64,000 bases of DNA from Paraescarpia echinospica. Taxonomy: Eukaryota; Annelida; Polychaeta; Sabellida; Siboglinidae. Both the position numbers and the translations under genes were made by a program. Of this stretch, positions 63,001-64,000 are shown piece by piece. Location of the stretch: assembly GCA_020002185.1 (NCBI GenBank), contig CM034533.1:73009260-73073259 (forward strand), written 5' to 3'. A model generated the notes under the pieces. It worked only from the letters and a program-made list of their open reading frames with translations. It ran no database searches and had not been told where the DNA came from. Position 1 is the stretch's first letter; each line of letters begins with the position of its first letter.

Positions 63001-64000
63001 ATTTTATTCGAACAATTGATTAGACTAAACTATGTGACATTATCATATCGCAATACAATTATTATAAACGTGTAATAATTCATACAATCACGAAAATAAA
63101 AGGTTTATTTATCAAAGGTAGACCGTACTGATCAGTGTAAAATATTATCGTTGTCTTACATGCAGGGCTATTTTTAATCCCACATCTATTTAACAGCGTC
63201 GACCACCGTCTCGTTGGACACAAGTGGATCGACTGAAGGTTCGACCTCGGAAGCGACAACAGAAGCAGTCGCAACAAGTACGAGTGAAGAAACTACGCAA
63301 GCAGCTGAAACAATGATCGAAGGTAAATACCACCCTTTTCTAACTGAAAAAACAATTCCCAATATAATAAAGTGAATGCACACATGGTATAGATACAGAA
63401 ATCAGATATAATATGTAATATTATAATAGTTAATAACAAAAAAACATTTCTAGAGCATCGCAAATTTCTTTGTCCGATTATATATTGTGTATACAATTGG
63501 ACTAGATTTTCTTCGAACAATTGATTAGTCTTAACCATGTCACATTATCATATCGCAACACAATTACTATAAATGTGTAATAAGTCATAGAGTAACGACA
63601 ATAAAAATATTATATTTTTAAAAAGTAGACCGTACTGATCAGTGTAAAATACTATCGTTGTCTTACATGCAGGGCTGTTTTCAATCTCACATCTATTTAA
63701 CAGCGTCGACCACCGCCTCGGTGGACACAACTGGTTCGACTGAAGATTCGTCCACGGAAGCGAAAACAGAAGTAGTCGCAACAAGTACTAGCGAAGAAAC
63801 TACGCAGACAGCTGAAACAACGAGCGAAGGTAAATACCACACTTTCCTAAGTGTCAAAACAATTCACAATATAATAATGTGAATGCACACATGGTATAGA
63901 TACAGTAATCAGATATAATATGTTATATTATAATAGTTAATAATAAAAATCATTTCTAGAGCATCGCGACGTTCATTGTCCGATTATATATTTTGTATAC
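1..64000 (+). CDS. Interior of a giant tandem-exon mucin-like gene (both ends missing)
   Basis: Seen: 144 copies of small exon-like blocks, all on the plus strand, each bounded by an AG acceptor and (with a few exceptions) a GT donor. All intact copies are phase 1-1 and a multiple of three long, so they join into one open frame. The main module is 42 residues, about 55% Ser/Thr and 8 acidic residues, with no Cys, aromatic or basic residue in the consensus and almost no Pro. Known: dense Ser/Thr stretches are substrates for mucin-type O-glycosylation, and phase-1 symmetric exons are typical of extracellular modular proteins. Inferred: a secreted or surface mucin-like protein, about 5,700 residues from this window alone. 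The low Pro content is unlike classical PTS mucins. No signal peptide, globular domain, start or stop exon lies in the window, so the family cannot be named. Transcript evidence is absent; a decayed or untranscribed exon array remains possible. Confidence 0.8.
37..90 (+). pseudogene. Block 1 exon A1, degenerate
   Basis: The acceptor TTTAACAG is intact, but internal deletions shrink the exon to about 54 bp. The expected frame hits TGA at 81-83. The donor and the first part of the following intron are gone: sequence jumps from GAAG straight to GGTATAGATACAG. Confidence 0.75.
115..133 (+). other. Intronic hairpin, 8-bp stem with 3-nt loop (representative)
   Basis: TATAATAT-GTT-ATATTATA. The same stem recurs in nearly every intron of about 380 nt in the window, about 110-120 nt after the donor, while the loop triplet changes between copies (see finding). 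No function is known. Confidence 0.6.
351..460 (+). pseudogene. Block 1 exon A2, degenerate
   Basis: Normal start, then a 17-nt deletion fuses the exon at GCT to the inside of its own donor. This removes the splice site and makes an in-frame TAA at 461-463. It also carries Val-to-Asp (GCAGACGCA) and Glu-to-Gly (GAAGGAACT) changes not seen in other A2 copies. Confidence 0.75.
513..597 (+). pseudogene. Block 1 exon B, degenerate
   Basis: Several deletions reduce it to 85 bp, which is not a multiple of three. The acceptor is TCTTCAG and the donor GTAAATACC still follows. No stop occurs within it, but inclusion would shift the frame. Confidence 0.7.
923..1036 (+). CDS. Block 1 exon C
   Basis: A 114-bp module of 38 residues, about 60% Ser/Thr, starting ASTTTDTTTISEESS. 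Unlike the A-type exons it has Met, Ile and one Pro. Acceptor GATTGTAG, donor GTAAAC. Phase 1-1. Confidence 0.75.
1037..1283 (+). other. Intron C to D (representative)
   Basis: 247 nt, AT-rich, donor GTAAAC. No gene or structure of its own is visible. Confidence 0.6.
1284..1361 (+). CDS. Block 1 exon D
   Basis: A 78-bp, 26-residue module, less Ser/Thr-rich than the others (ESMKATDGVTSAEAVVE). The acceptor is a tandem CAGCAG and the donor is the weak GTAGGG. Calling it an exon rests on the open symmetric frame kept in seven of nine copies. Lys replaces the usual Thr at KA(T). Confidence 0.5.
1362..1576 (+). other. Intron D to E (representative)
   Basis: 215 nt between the weak GTAGGG donor and the TAGCAG acceptor. 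If D is skipped, this and the preceding intron act as one intron of about 540 nt. Confidence 0.5.
1577..1702 (+). CDS. Block 1 exon E
   Basis: A 126-bp module, VSTIASVESTGSTESLSS then AATTEPVTTSSIEE. Tandem acceptor TAGCAG; use of the first AG would add one Ala. Donor GTAAAT. Confidence 0.8.
1703..1808 (+). other. Short 106-nt intron, E to F (representative)
   Basis: Near the practical lower range for many animal introns. It resembles the A2-to-B intron in length and sequence (CCTCGCATTCATATCG near the donor, GGTGTGTCTTTAGCAG at the acceptor), so the E-F pair and the A2-B pair appear to be ancient duplicates of one two-exon unit. Confidence 0.7.
1809..1934 (+). CDS. Block 1 exon F
   Basis: Starts GG so the junction codon is Gly (GSTTASVQTTGSTES). 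Contains the internal in-phase candidate donor CAA|GTAAGA after 1889. Main donor GTGAAT. Confidence 0.8.
1935..2314 (+). other. Long intron F to A1 (representative)
   Basis: 380 nt. Holds the hairpin with loop GAG at 2022-2040. The acceptor tail is AAATCTCACATCTATTTAAC followed by AG; related tails carry CTAAT or TTAAT about 19-20 nt before the AG, a plausible branch point. No ORF or RNA gene. Confidence 0.65.
2315..2440 (+). CDS. Block 2 exon A1
   Basis: 126-bp reference A1 module: 42 residues beginning ASTTASVDTTGSTEGS, with Ser in EATSEAV where A2 has Thr. Donor GTAAATACCACC. Confidence 0.85.
2441..2814 (+). other. Long intron A1 to A2 (representative)
   Basis: 374 nt, AT-rich, with the hairpin (loop GTT) and a locally variable A/T run at about 2717-2735. 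No gene inside. Confidence 0.65.
2815..2940 (+). CDS. Block 2 exon A2
   Basis: Reference A2 module (EATTEAVATSTSEETT). Followed by the short intron to B. Confidence 0.85.
3047..3172 (+). CDS. Block 2 exon B
   Basis: Reference B module (ASSTASVETTGSTESFSS, then TSTIEETTQAVETTSE). Tandem acceptor TAGCAG. Confidence 0.85.
3173..3503 (+). other. Intron B to C (representative)
   Basis: 331 nt. No gene; the sequence is conserved between blocks almost as well as the exons. Confidence 0.6.
3504..3617 (+). CDS. Block 2 exon C
   Basis: Same residues as block 1 C; donor G|GTAAAC. Confidence 0.75.
3865..3942 (+). CDS. Block 2 exon D
   Basis: Open, 26 residues, KTTDG; ends GAAT|GTAGGG with Ser (TCA) for Ser/Thr near the start. 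Confidence 0.5.
4158..4283 (+). CDS. Block 2 exon E
   Basis: Identical in protein to block 1 E. Confidence 0.8.
4390..4515 (+). CDS. Block 2 exon F
   Basis: Ends ETTNG rather than ETTNE; has the internal CAA|GTAAGA site; donor GTGAAT. Confidence 0.8.
4896..5021 (+). CDS. Block 3 exon A1
   Basis: Reference A1 protein; acceptor CTATCTAACAG, one pyrimidine change from the usual tail. Confidence 0.85.
5399..5524 (+). CDS. Block 3 exon A2
   Basis: Reference A2 protein. Confidence 0.85.
5631..5756 (+). CDS. Block 3 exon B
   Basis: Variant B with STDSFSSAPTTEAVAKSTIKETT: two new Lys and one Pro, the most altered intact B copy. Confidence 0.8.
6088..6201 (+). CDS. Block 3 exon C
   Basis: Reference C protein, G|GTAAAC donor. 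Confidence 0.75.
6449..6526 (+). CDS. Block 3 exon D
   Basis: Open 26-residue D with ESMKTTDG. Confidence 0.5.
6742..6867 (+). CDS. Block 3 exon E
   Basis: ESFSS where other E copies have ESLSS, a B-like residue. Confidence 0.8.
6974..7099 (+). CDS. Block 3 exon F
   Basis: One of two F copies (with block 6) that read STSTIEG instead of STSKIEG and so lack the internal GTAAGA site. Also VQATG for VQTTG. Confidence 0.8.
7480..7605 (+). CDS. Block 4 exon A1
   Basis: STEVSTSE: Gly-to-Val (GAAGTTTCG), otherwise A1. Confidence 0.85.
7983..8108 (+). CDS. Block 4 exon A2
   Basis: Last base A instead of G: donor GAAA|GTAAAT, so the codon shared with the next exon changes. Confidence 0.8.
8212..8340 (+). 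CDS. Block 4 exon B
   Basis: The second AG of the tandem acceptor is lost (TAGCAT), so only TAG remains and the exon is 129 bp, one residue longer and still in phase. ASLETTG and QAFETT are private. The segment 8298-8337 is the apparent source of the inverted insert in exon D of this block. Confidence 0.8.
8676..8789 (+). CDS. Block 4 exon C
   Basis: First of a cohort (blocks 4-7) ending TCAA|GTAAAC, with STTEIESSTAS in place of STMEIESSTAS. Confidence 0.75.
9037..9138 (+). pseudogene. Block 4 exon D with inverted insert and stop
   Basis: 16 bp of D are replaced by a 40-bp inverted copy of the end of exon B (9042-9081). The exon becomes 102 bp, still a multiple of three, but the frame reads into TAG at 9048-9050. 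Inclusion would truncate the protein; skipping would preserve it. Confidence 0.75.
9042..9081 (-). repeat. Inverted 40-bp copy of exon B 3' end
   Basis: Reverse complement of 8298-8337, including that copy's private T (CAAAAGC on the plus strand here, GCTTTTG there). The two arms lie about 700 bp apart and would be complementary in the pre-mRNA. Confidence 0.9.
9351..9479 (+). CDS. Block 4 exon E
   Basis: Acceptor TAGCGG: the second AG is lost, giving 129 bp and an extra Ala. TTQPVTT replaces TTEPVTT. Confidence 0.8.
9585..9710 (+). CDS. Block 4 exon F
   Basis: GTTEPVE where others have GTTQPVE; internal GTAAGA site present; ends ETTSE. Confidence 0.8.
10093..10218 (+). CDS. Block 5 exon A1
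   Basis: TSTSKETT: AGCAAAGAA in place of AGCGAAGAA. Confidence 0.85.
10596..10721 (+). CDS. Block 5 extra A exon (A2/A1 hybrid)
   Basis: Starts as A2 (CGTCGACAACC) but continues as A1 (GGTTCG, GCGACATCAGAA) and is followed by an A1-type intron. This is the surplus exon that makes block 5 about 0.5 kb longer. Confidence 0.85.
11099..11224 (+). CDS. Block 5 exon A2
   Basis: Reference A2 protein; its short intron contains TAG in the read-through frame. Confidence 0.85.
11331..11456 (+). CDS. Block 5 exon B
   Basis: STDSFSS, TSTIKETT and ETTNE. Has GCTGTTG, not the GCTTTTG of block 4 B, which shows that the insert in this block's D exon did not come from this B. Confidence 0.8.
11788..11901 (+). 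CDS. Block 5 exon C
   Basis: ANTTTDT (AAT for AGT); donor TCAA|GTAAAC as in block 4. Confidence 0.75.
12149..12250 (+). pseudogene. Block 5 exon D with inverted insert and stop
   Basis: Carries the same 40-bp inverted insert (12154-12193) and the same TAG as block 4 D, 3,112 bp downstream. Confidence 0.75.
12154..12193 (-). repeat. Second copy of the inverted exon B fragment
   Basis: Identical to 9042-9081. Its match in the same orientation class is 8298-8337 of block 4, not the local B exon. Confidence 0.9.
12463..12591 (+). CDS. Block 5 exon E
   Basis: 129 bp with TAGCGG acceptor, EPVTT retained. Confidence 0.8.
12698..12823 (+). CDS. Block 5 exon F
   Basis: STGSLSS (GGAAGC) is private; matches block 7 F in flanks at a 4,937-bp offset. 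Confidence 0.8.
13202..13327 (+). CDS. Block 6 exon A1
   Basis: Reference A1 protein; upstream tail reads GTTGTTTTACATG, shared only with block 8. Confidence 0.85.
13705..13830 (+). CDS. Block 6 exon A2
   Basis: ETTLTAE: CAG to CTG. Confidence 0.85.
13940..14065 (+). CDS. Block 6 exon B
   Basis: Reference B protein. Confidence 0.85.
14397..14510 (+). CDS. Block 6 exon C
   Basis: ANTTTDT as in block 5; TCAA|GTAAAC. Confidence 0.75.
14758..14835 (+). CDS. Block 6 exon D
   Basis: No inverted insert; ESKKTTDG (AAG for ATG), a change shared with the insert-bearing lineage's GTCGAAAA context. Confidence 0.5.
15048..15176 (+). CDS. Block 6 exon E
   Basis: 129 bp, TAGCGG acceptor; ASADSTG and SSTATTEP variants. 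Confidence 0.8.
15283..15408 (+). CDS. Block 6 exon F
   Basis: VQATG and STSTIEG, as in block 3 F 8,309 bp upstream; no internal GTAAGA. Confidence 0.8.
15789..15914 (+). CDS. Block 7 exon A1
   Basis: Reference A1 protein; intron start reads CTAACTAAC. Confidence 0.85.
16292..16417 (+). CDS. Block 7 A2/B chimeric exon
   Basis: 5' half is A2 (SVDTTGSTEGSTSEATTEAV), 3' half is B (TSTIEETTQAVETTSE), joined without a scar inside the shared GCAGTCGCAACAAGTACGA. Both splice sites and the phase are kept; the short A2-B intron is gone. Confidence 0.85.
16749..16862 (+). CDS. Block 7 exon C
   Basis: ASTTTDT with TCAA|GTAAAC donor. Confidence 0.75.
17110..17187 (+). CDS. Block 7 exon D
   Basis: Open, ESKKTTDG as in block 6. 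Confidence 0.5.
17400..17528 (+). CDS. Block 7 exon E
   Basis: 129 bp; last copy with the TAGCGG acceptor; ASADSTG. Confidence 0.8.
17635..17760 (+). CDS. Block 7 exon F
   Basis: STSKIEG with internal GTAAGA; ends ETTSE. Confidence 0.8.
18139..18264 (+). CDS. Block 8 exon A1
   Basis: Reference A1 protein, near-identical to block 6 A1 including flanks. Confidence 0.85.
18642..18767 (+). CDS. Block 8 exon A2
   Basis: Reference A2 protein. Confidence 0.85.
18874..18999 (+). CDS. Block 8 exon B
   Basis: STNSFSS (AAT) is private. Confidence 0.85.
19331..19444 (+). CDS. Block 8 exon C
   Basis: Returns to the block 1-3 form: STMEIE and TCAG|GTAAAC. Confidence 0.75.
19692..19769 (+). CDS. Block 8 exon D
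   Basis: Open, ESMKTTDG. Confidence 0.5.
19985..20110 (+). CDS. Block 8 exon E
   Basis: STGSIESL and VTTTSIEE variants; both acceptor AGs present. The preceding intron has CAAATATAAAAATAATG in place of the usual AGGGCTGG stretch, as in block 9. Confidence 0.8.
20217..20342 (+). CDS. Block 8 exon F
   Basis: EATTDTVS; donor GTGTAT, the only F copy without GTGAAT; internal GTAAGA present and arguably the better donor here. Confidence 0.75.
20721..20846 (+). CDS. Block 9 exon A1
   Basis: EAFTTSTSE (GCATTCACA) where others have EAVATSTSE. Confidence 0.85.
21224..21349 (+). CDS. Block 9 exon A2
   Basis: Reference A2 protein, silent GAT at Asp. Confidence 0.85.
21456..21581 (+). CDS. Block 9 exon B
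   Basis: STDSFSS. Confidence 0.85.
21913..22026 (+). CDS. Block 9 exon C
   Basis: STMEIE form, TCAG|GTAAAC. Confidence 0.75.
22274..22351 (+). CDS. Block 9 exon D
   Basis: Open, ESMKTTDG; last D copy in the window. Confidence 0.5.
22567..22692 (+). CDS. Block 9 exon E
   Basis: Ends ETTKE (AAAGAA) and is followed by CTCGTATTC in the short intron. Confidence 0.8.
22799..22924 (+). CDS. Block 9 exon F
   Basis: STSKIEG with internal GTAAGA; ends ETTNE; last F copy. Confidence 0.8.
23307..23432 (+). CDS. Block 10 exon A1
   Basis: STPASVD (CCC for ACC, a rare Pro) and TSMSEE (ATG). Confidence 0.85.
23806..23931 (+). CDS. Block 10 exon A2, junction between arrays
   Basis: Starts AWISASVD (CGTGGATATCC), the only Trp in an exon of the window. 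It is A2 at the 5' side but is followed by a U/P-type long intron, not by the short intron to B, so array 2 begins here. Confidence 0.8.
24312..24437 (+). CDS. Exon S1, class P
   Basis: Acceptor TTTAAAAG (AAG, not CAG). Ends GAAT|GTAAAT, so the codon shared with S2 becomes TCG (Ser). Confidence 0.75.
24820..24945 (+). CDS. Exon S2, class Q
   Basis: EVLTSE and EAIATS; ends GATA|GTAAAT, making the shared codon ACG (Thr). Confidence 0.8.
25320..25445 (+). CDS. Exon S3, class R
   Basis: TSKSEE creates internal CAA|GTAAGA after 25400. The main donor is the off-consensus GTTAAT. Confidence 0.75.
25826..25951 (+). CDS. Exon S4, class S
   Basis: ASASASVD at the start (TCAGCCTCC), a private form. 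Confidence 0.8.
26333..26458 (+). CDS. Exon S5, class Q
   Basis: ASITAS (ATC) and ends GATG|GTAAAT; twin of S44, 19,691 bp away. Confidence 0.8.
26835..26960 (+). CDS. Exon S6, class T
   Basis: EAVETSTSE (GTCGAAACA); intron tail ACATACAGGACTATT; twin of S45. Confidence 0.8.
27342..27467 (+). CDS. Exon S7, class U
   Basis: Ends ETMSE (ATGAGC); other U copies have ETTSE. Confidence 0.8.
27468..27847 (+). other. Array 2 intron, U to P (representative)
   Basis: 380 nt, donor GTAAATACC, hairpin with loop GTT at 27552-27570, tail TTTCTAATCTCAC before CAG. CTAAT about 19-20 nt from the AG is a candidate branch point. Nothing else is visible. Confidence 0.65.
27848..27973 (+). CDS. Exon S8, class P
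   Basis: STTVSVD: the Val of class T in a P exon. Ends GAAT|GT. Confidence 0.8.
28356..28481 (+). CDS. Exon S9, class Q
   Basis: ASVETTG (GAG for GAC). Confidence 0.8.
28856..28981 (+). CDS. Exon S10, class T exon behind an R-type intron
   Basis: Intron tail is R (GCAAGGC), exon is T (TVSLDTSG, ETMIE): a recombinant monomer. Confidence 0.8.
29363..29488 (+). CDS. Exon S11, class P
   Basis: Silent GACTTCGG; first exon of the left 6-kb duplicate. Confidence 0.8.
29872..29997 (+). CDS. Exon S12, class Q
   Basis: ASVGTTG (GGC) and QTSETT (TCT); both private changes recur in S24. Confidence 0.8.
30372..30497 (+). CDS. Exon S13, class R
   Basis: Reference R protein; internal GTAAGA. Confidence 0.8.
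30878..31003 (+). CDS. Exon S14, class S
   Basis: Donor GTGAAT instead of GTAAAT, shared with S26. Confidence 0.8.
31380..31505 (+). CDS. Exon S15, class R
   Basis: TQRAETT (AGA), shared with S27; intron upstream is Q-type in its first part and R in its last. Confidence 0.8.
31886..32011 (+). CDS. Exon S16, class S
   Basis: STEDSTSE (GAT), a U-like residue absent from twin S28. Confidence 0.8.
32394..32519 (+). CDS. Exon S17, class Q
   Basis: Reference Q protein with silent TCA. Confidence 0.8.
32896..33021 (+). CDS. Exon S18, T/R chimera
   Basis: 5' part T (TVSLDTSG), 3' part R (TSKSEE, ETTSE) with internal GTAAGA; same chimera as S30. Confidence 0.8.
33402..33527 (+). CDS. Exon S19, class S
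   Basis: GSTTEATTEA (ACCACGG). Confidence 0.8.
33910..34035 (+). CDS. Exon S20, class Q
   Basis: AESTSD (TCA) near the end. Confidence 0.8.
34412..34537 (+). CDS. Exon S21, class T
   Basis: Reference T protein (QAAETMIE). Confidence 0.8.
34910..35035 (+). CDS. Exon S22, U/T chimera
   Basis: U at the 5' side (EDSSTEAKTEVV), T at the 3' side (ETMIE). The preceding intron lacks the CCGTACTG element (AAGTAGATCAGTG at about 34839). Confidence 0.8.
35417..35542 (+). CDS. Exon S23, class P
   Basis: ETTLTAE (CTG), as in block 6 A2 but an independent site copy; first exon of the right 6-kb duplicate. Confidence 0.8.
35926..36051 (+). CDS. Exon S24, class Q
   Basis: ASVGTTG and QTSETT, twin of S12. 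Confidence 0.8.
36426..36551 (+). CDS. Exon S25, class R
   Basis: Twin of S13; internal GTAAGA. Confidence 0.8.
36932..37057 (+). CDS. Exon S26, class S
   Basis: Donor GTGAAT, twin of S14. Confidence 0.8.
37434..37559 (+). CDS. Exon S27, class R
   Basis: TQRAETT, twin of S15. Confidence 0.8.
37940..38065 (+). CDS. Exon S28, class S
   Basis: Standard STEGSTSE. Confidence 0.8.
38448..38573 (+). CDS. Exon S29, class Q
   Basis: Reference Q protein, TCG at codon 2 unlike twin S17. Confidence 0.8.
38948..39073 (+). CDS. Exon S30, T/R chimera
   Basis: Twin of S18. The intron before it has CATAGTCACG (R-like) where S18 has CATACAATCACG, which accounts for the 2-bp change in duplication offset. 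Confidence 0.8.
39454..39579 (+). CDS. Exon S31, class S
   Basis: GSTTEATTEA, twin of S19. Confidence 0.8.
39962..40087 (+). CDS. Exon S32, class Q
   Basis: AETTSD with AGT; S20 differs by Ser. Confidence 0.8.
40464..40589 (+). CDS. Exon S33, class T
   Basis: Twin of S21. Confidence 0.8.
40971..41096 (+). CDS. Exon S34, class U
   Basis: Full U form ending ETTSE, where the duplicate partner S22 has a T-type end. Confidence 0.8.
41477..41602 (+). CDS. Exon S35, class P
   Basis: Reference P protein with GACGTCGG. Confidence 0.8.
41987..42112 (+). CDS. Exon S36, class Q
   Basis: ASVETTG, as in S9 and S73; tail has CCGTACCGACC. Confidence 0.8.
42489..42614 (+). CDS. Exon S37, T/P chimera
   Basis: T start (TVSLDTSG), P end (GAAT|GTAAAT and P intron). 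Confidence 0.8.
42998..43123 (+). CDS. Exon S38, class Q
   Basis: Reference Q protein; begins a three-monomer duplication. Confidence 0.8.
43498..43623 (+). CDS. Exon S39, class R
   Basis: R protein; upstream GTAGAAAGTACTG is shared only with S42. Confidence 0.8.
44004..44129 (+). CDS. Exon S40, class S with P-type end
   Basis: GSTTEATTEA; ends GAAT|GTAAAT, so Ser at the junction. Confidence 0.8.
44511..44636 (+). CDS. Exon S41, class Q
   Basis: ASVGTTG as in S12/S24 but with the normal QTAETT. Confidence 0.8.
45011..45136 (+). CDS. Exon S42, class R, donor lost
   Basis: The donor reads GAAG|GAAAAT: GT became GA. Read-through would continue through the intron to TGA after ATAATAAAG. Either the exon is skipped, or the internal CAA|GTAAGA (after base 81 of the exon) is used, which keeps phase. 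Confidence 0.65.
45517..45642 (+). CDS. Exon S43, class S with P-type end
   Basis: GSTTEATTEA with silent GGC; GAAT|GTAAAT. Confidence 0.8.
46024..46149 (+). CDS. Exon S44, class Q
   Basis: ASITAS and GATG|GTAAAT, twin of S5. Confidence 0.8.
46526..46651 (+). CDS. Exon S45, class T
   Basis: EAVETSTSE, twin of S6. Confidence 0.8.
47033..47158 (+). CDS. Exon S46, class S
   Basis: Standard S; upstream intron has the U-type ATATTATATTTTT element, a recombinant intron. Confidence 0.8.
47535..47660 (+). CDS. Exon S47, class R
   Basis: GSAEGST (GCT) and EESTQ (TCT), both private. Confidence 0.8.
48042..48167 (+). CDS. Exon S48, class Q
   Basis: ASITAS start with the AGTGATA end of S32: mixed ancestry. 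Confidence 0.8.
48544..48669 (+). CDS. Exon S49, class T
   Basis: Reference T protein. Confidence 0.8.
49050..49175 (+). CDS. Exon S50, class Q exon in a U intron context
   Basis: Q protein (EVLTSE, ends GATA) but U-type flanks on both sides (GGCTGTTTTC before, CACTTTCCTAAGTGTC after): exon replaced within its introns. Confidence 0.8.
49556..49681 (+). CDS. Exon S51, class P
   Basis: Reference P; first exon of the left 3.54-kb duplicate. Confidence 0.8.
50065..50190 (+). CDS. Exon S52, class Q
   Basis: Reference Q protein. Confidence 0.8.
50565..50690 (+). CDS. Exon S53, class R
   Basis: Reference R, internal GTAAGA; upstream AGTCACAAAA is private. Confidence 0.8.
51070..51195 (+). CDS. 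Exon S54, class U
   Basis: Reference U; upstream CTATCTTTGTC shared with S61. Confidence 0.8.
51576..51701 (+). CDS. Exon S55, class Q exon behind a P intron
   Basis: ALTTAS and ASVYTTG: Leu and Tyr are private changes, Tyr being otherwise absent from the exons. Confidence 0.8.
52078..52203 (+). CDS. Exon S56, class T
   Basis: Silent GTTGCA and GCCGAA changes only. Confidence 0.8.
52585..52710 (+). CDS. Exon S57, class U
   Basis: Reference U. Confidence 0.8.
53091..53216 (+). CDS. Exon S58, class P
   Basis: Reference P; first exon of the right 3.54-kb duplicate. The next intron's hairpin has an extra TA (GTTATATATTATA). Confidence 0.8.
53602..53727 (+). CDS. Exon S59, class Q
   Basis: ETTKTAE (AAG for CAG). 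Confidence 0.8.
54102..54227 (+). CDS. Exon S60, class R
   Basis: Twin of S53. Confidence 0.8.
54607..54732 (+). CDS. Exon S61, class U
   Basis: Twin of S54. Confidence 0.8.
55112..55237 (+). CDS. Exon S62, class Q exon behind a P intron
   Basis: Twin of S55 without its Leu/Tyr changes; acceptor tail CTACTTAACAG. Confidence 0.8.
55614..55739 (+). CDS. Exon S63, class T
   Basis: Reference T, twin of S56. Confidence 0.8.
56121..56246 (+). CDS. Exon S64, class U
   Basis: Reference U. Confidence 0.8.
56627..56752 (+). CDS. Exon S65, class Q exon behind a P intron
   Basis: Silent GACTACC near the start; third member of the S55/S62 lineage. Confidence 0.8.
57129..57254 (+). CDS. Exon S66, class T
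   Basis: EAVETSTSE as in S6 and S45. The following intron has ATATAAATGTAATA, a 2-nt loss in the hairpin stem. Confidence 0.8.
57635..57760 (+). CDS. Exon S67, class U
   Basis: Reference U; tail TTACACGCAGGGC, shared with S71. Confidence 0.8.
58141..58266 (+). CDS. Exon S68, class R exon behind a P intron
   Basis: STESSTSE (GAAAGTTCG) with TSKSEE and internal GTAAGA. Confidence 0.8.
58649..58774 (+). CDS. Exon S69, class Q
   Basis: STTGSVD (GGC for GCC); intron before it is S-type then Q-type. Confidence 0.8.
59151..59276 (+). CDS. Exon S70, class T
   Basis: TSKSEE in a T exon, giving it the internal GTAAGA; tail has TTATATGCAGG. Confidence 0.8.
59658..59783 (+). CDS. Exon S71, class U
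   Basis: Twin of S67 at a 2,023-bp offset. Confidence 0.8.
60164..60289 (+). CDS. Exon S72, class P
   Basis: Reference P. Confidence 0.8.
60673..60798 (+). CDS. Exon S73, class Q
   Basis: ASVETTG and QTDETT (GAT). Confidence 0.8.
61175..61300 (+). CDS. Exon S74, class U between T and R introns
   Basis: U protein; upstream intron begins as the one before T exons, downstream intron is R-type (CACCCTTTCCTAACTGAC). Confidence 0.8.
61681..61806 (+). CDS. Exon S75, class S
   Basis: ASLDTTG and QTPETT: a Leu and a rare Pro, private to this copy. Confidence 0.8.
62189..62314 (+). CDS. Exon S76, class Q
   Basis: Reference Q; its intron switches to the U-type form (ATAATGTGAATG). Confidence 0.8.
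62695..62820 (+). CDS. Exon S77, class Q exon behind a P intron
   Basis: Fourth member of the S55 lineage, standard Q protein. Confidence 0.8.
63197..63322 (+). CDS. Exon S78, class T
   Basis: Silent CAAGCA; upstream AATAATTCATAC is private. Confidence 0.8.
63704..63829 (+). CDS. Exon S79, class U
   Basis: Last exon in the window. The array clearly continues: a U-to-P intron follows to 64000. Confidence 0.8.

Larger units (their letters stand above)
23932..64000 (+). repeat. Array 2: 79 one-exon monomers of about 505 bp in nested higher-order repeats
   Basis: From the intron after exon 23806-23931 onward, every monomer holds one 126-bp A-derived exon and one intron of roughly 374-384 nt. 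No B-F exon occurs. Six subfamilies (P-U) can be told apart by exon residues and by the intron tail just before the acceptor: GCAGGGCAGTTTC for P, GCAGGGTTGTTTA for Q, GCAAGGCTATTTT for R, GCAGGGCTGTTTC for S, GCAGGGCTATTTTTAATCCC for T, GCAGGGCTGTTTTC for U. Confidence 0.9.

Noticed and set aside
24156..63784. Dozens of conserved minus-strand ORFs of 61-98 residues, several beginning with a Leu-rich, signal-like stretch
   Set aside because: They lie antisense to the exons and run into the introns. The Leu-rich start is the reverse complement of codons for TTEAVATS. Their recurrence follows from copy homogenisation, and they lack any consistent promoter or splice context.
1..64000. Non-coding satellite DNA
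   Set aside because: Splice signals, phase and open frames are kept in almost all copies, and size changes in intact exons are multiples of three.
23932..64000. CRISPR-like or prokaryotic repeat array
   Set aside because: Repeat units of about 505 bp are contiguous with no unique spacers, and the gene structure is spliceosomal.
1..64000. Transposon insertions
   Set aside because: No terminal inverted repeats with target duplications, transposase or reverse-transcriptase sequence was seen. The 8-bp intronic palindrome is too short to call a MITE.
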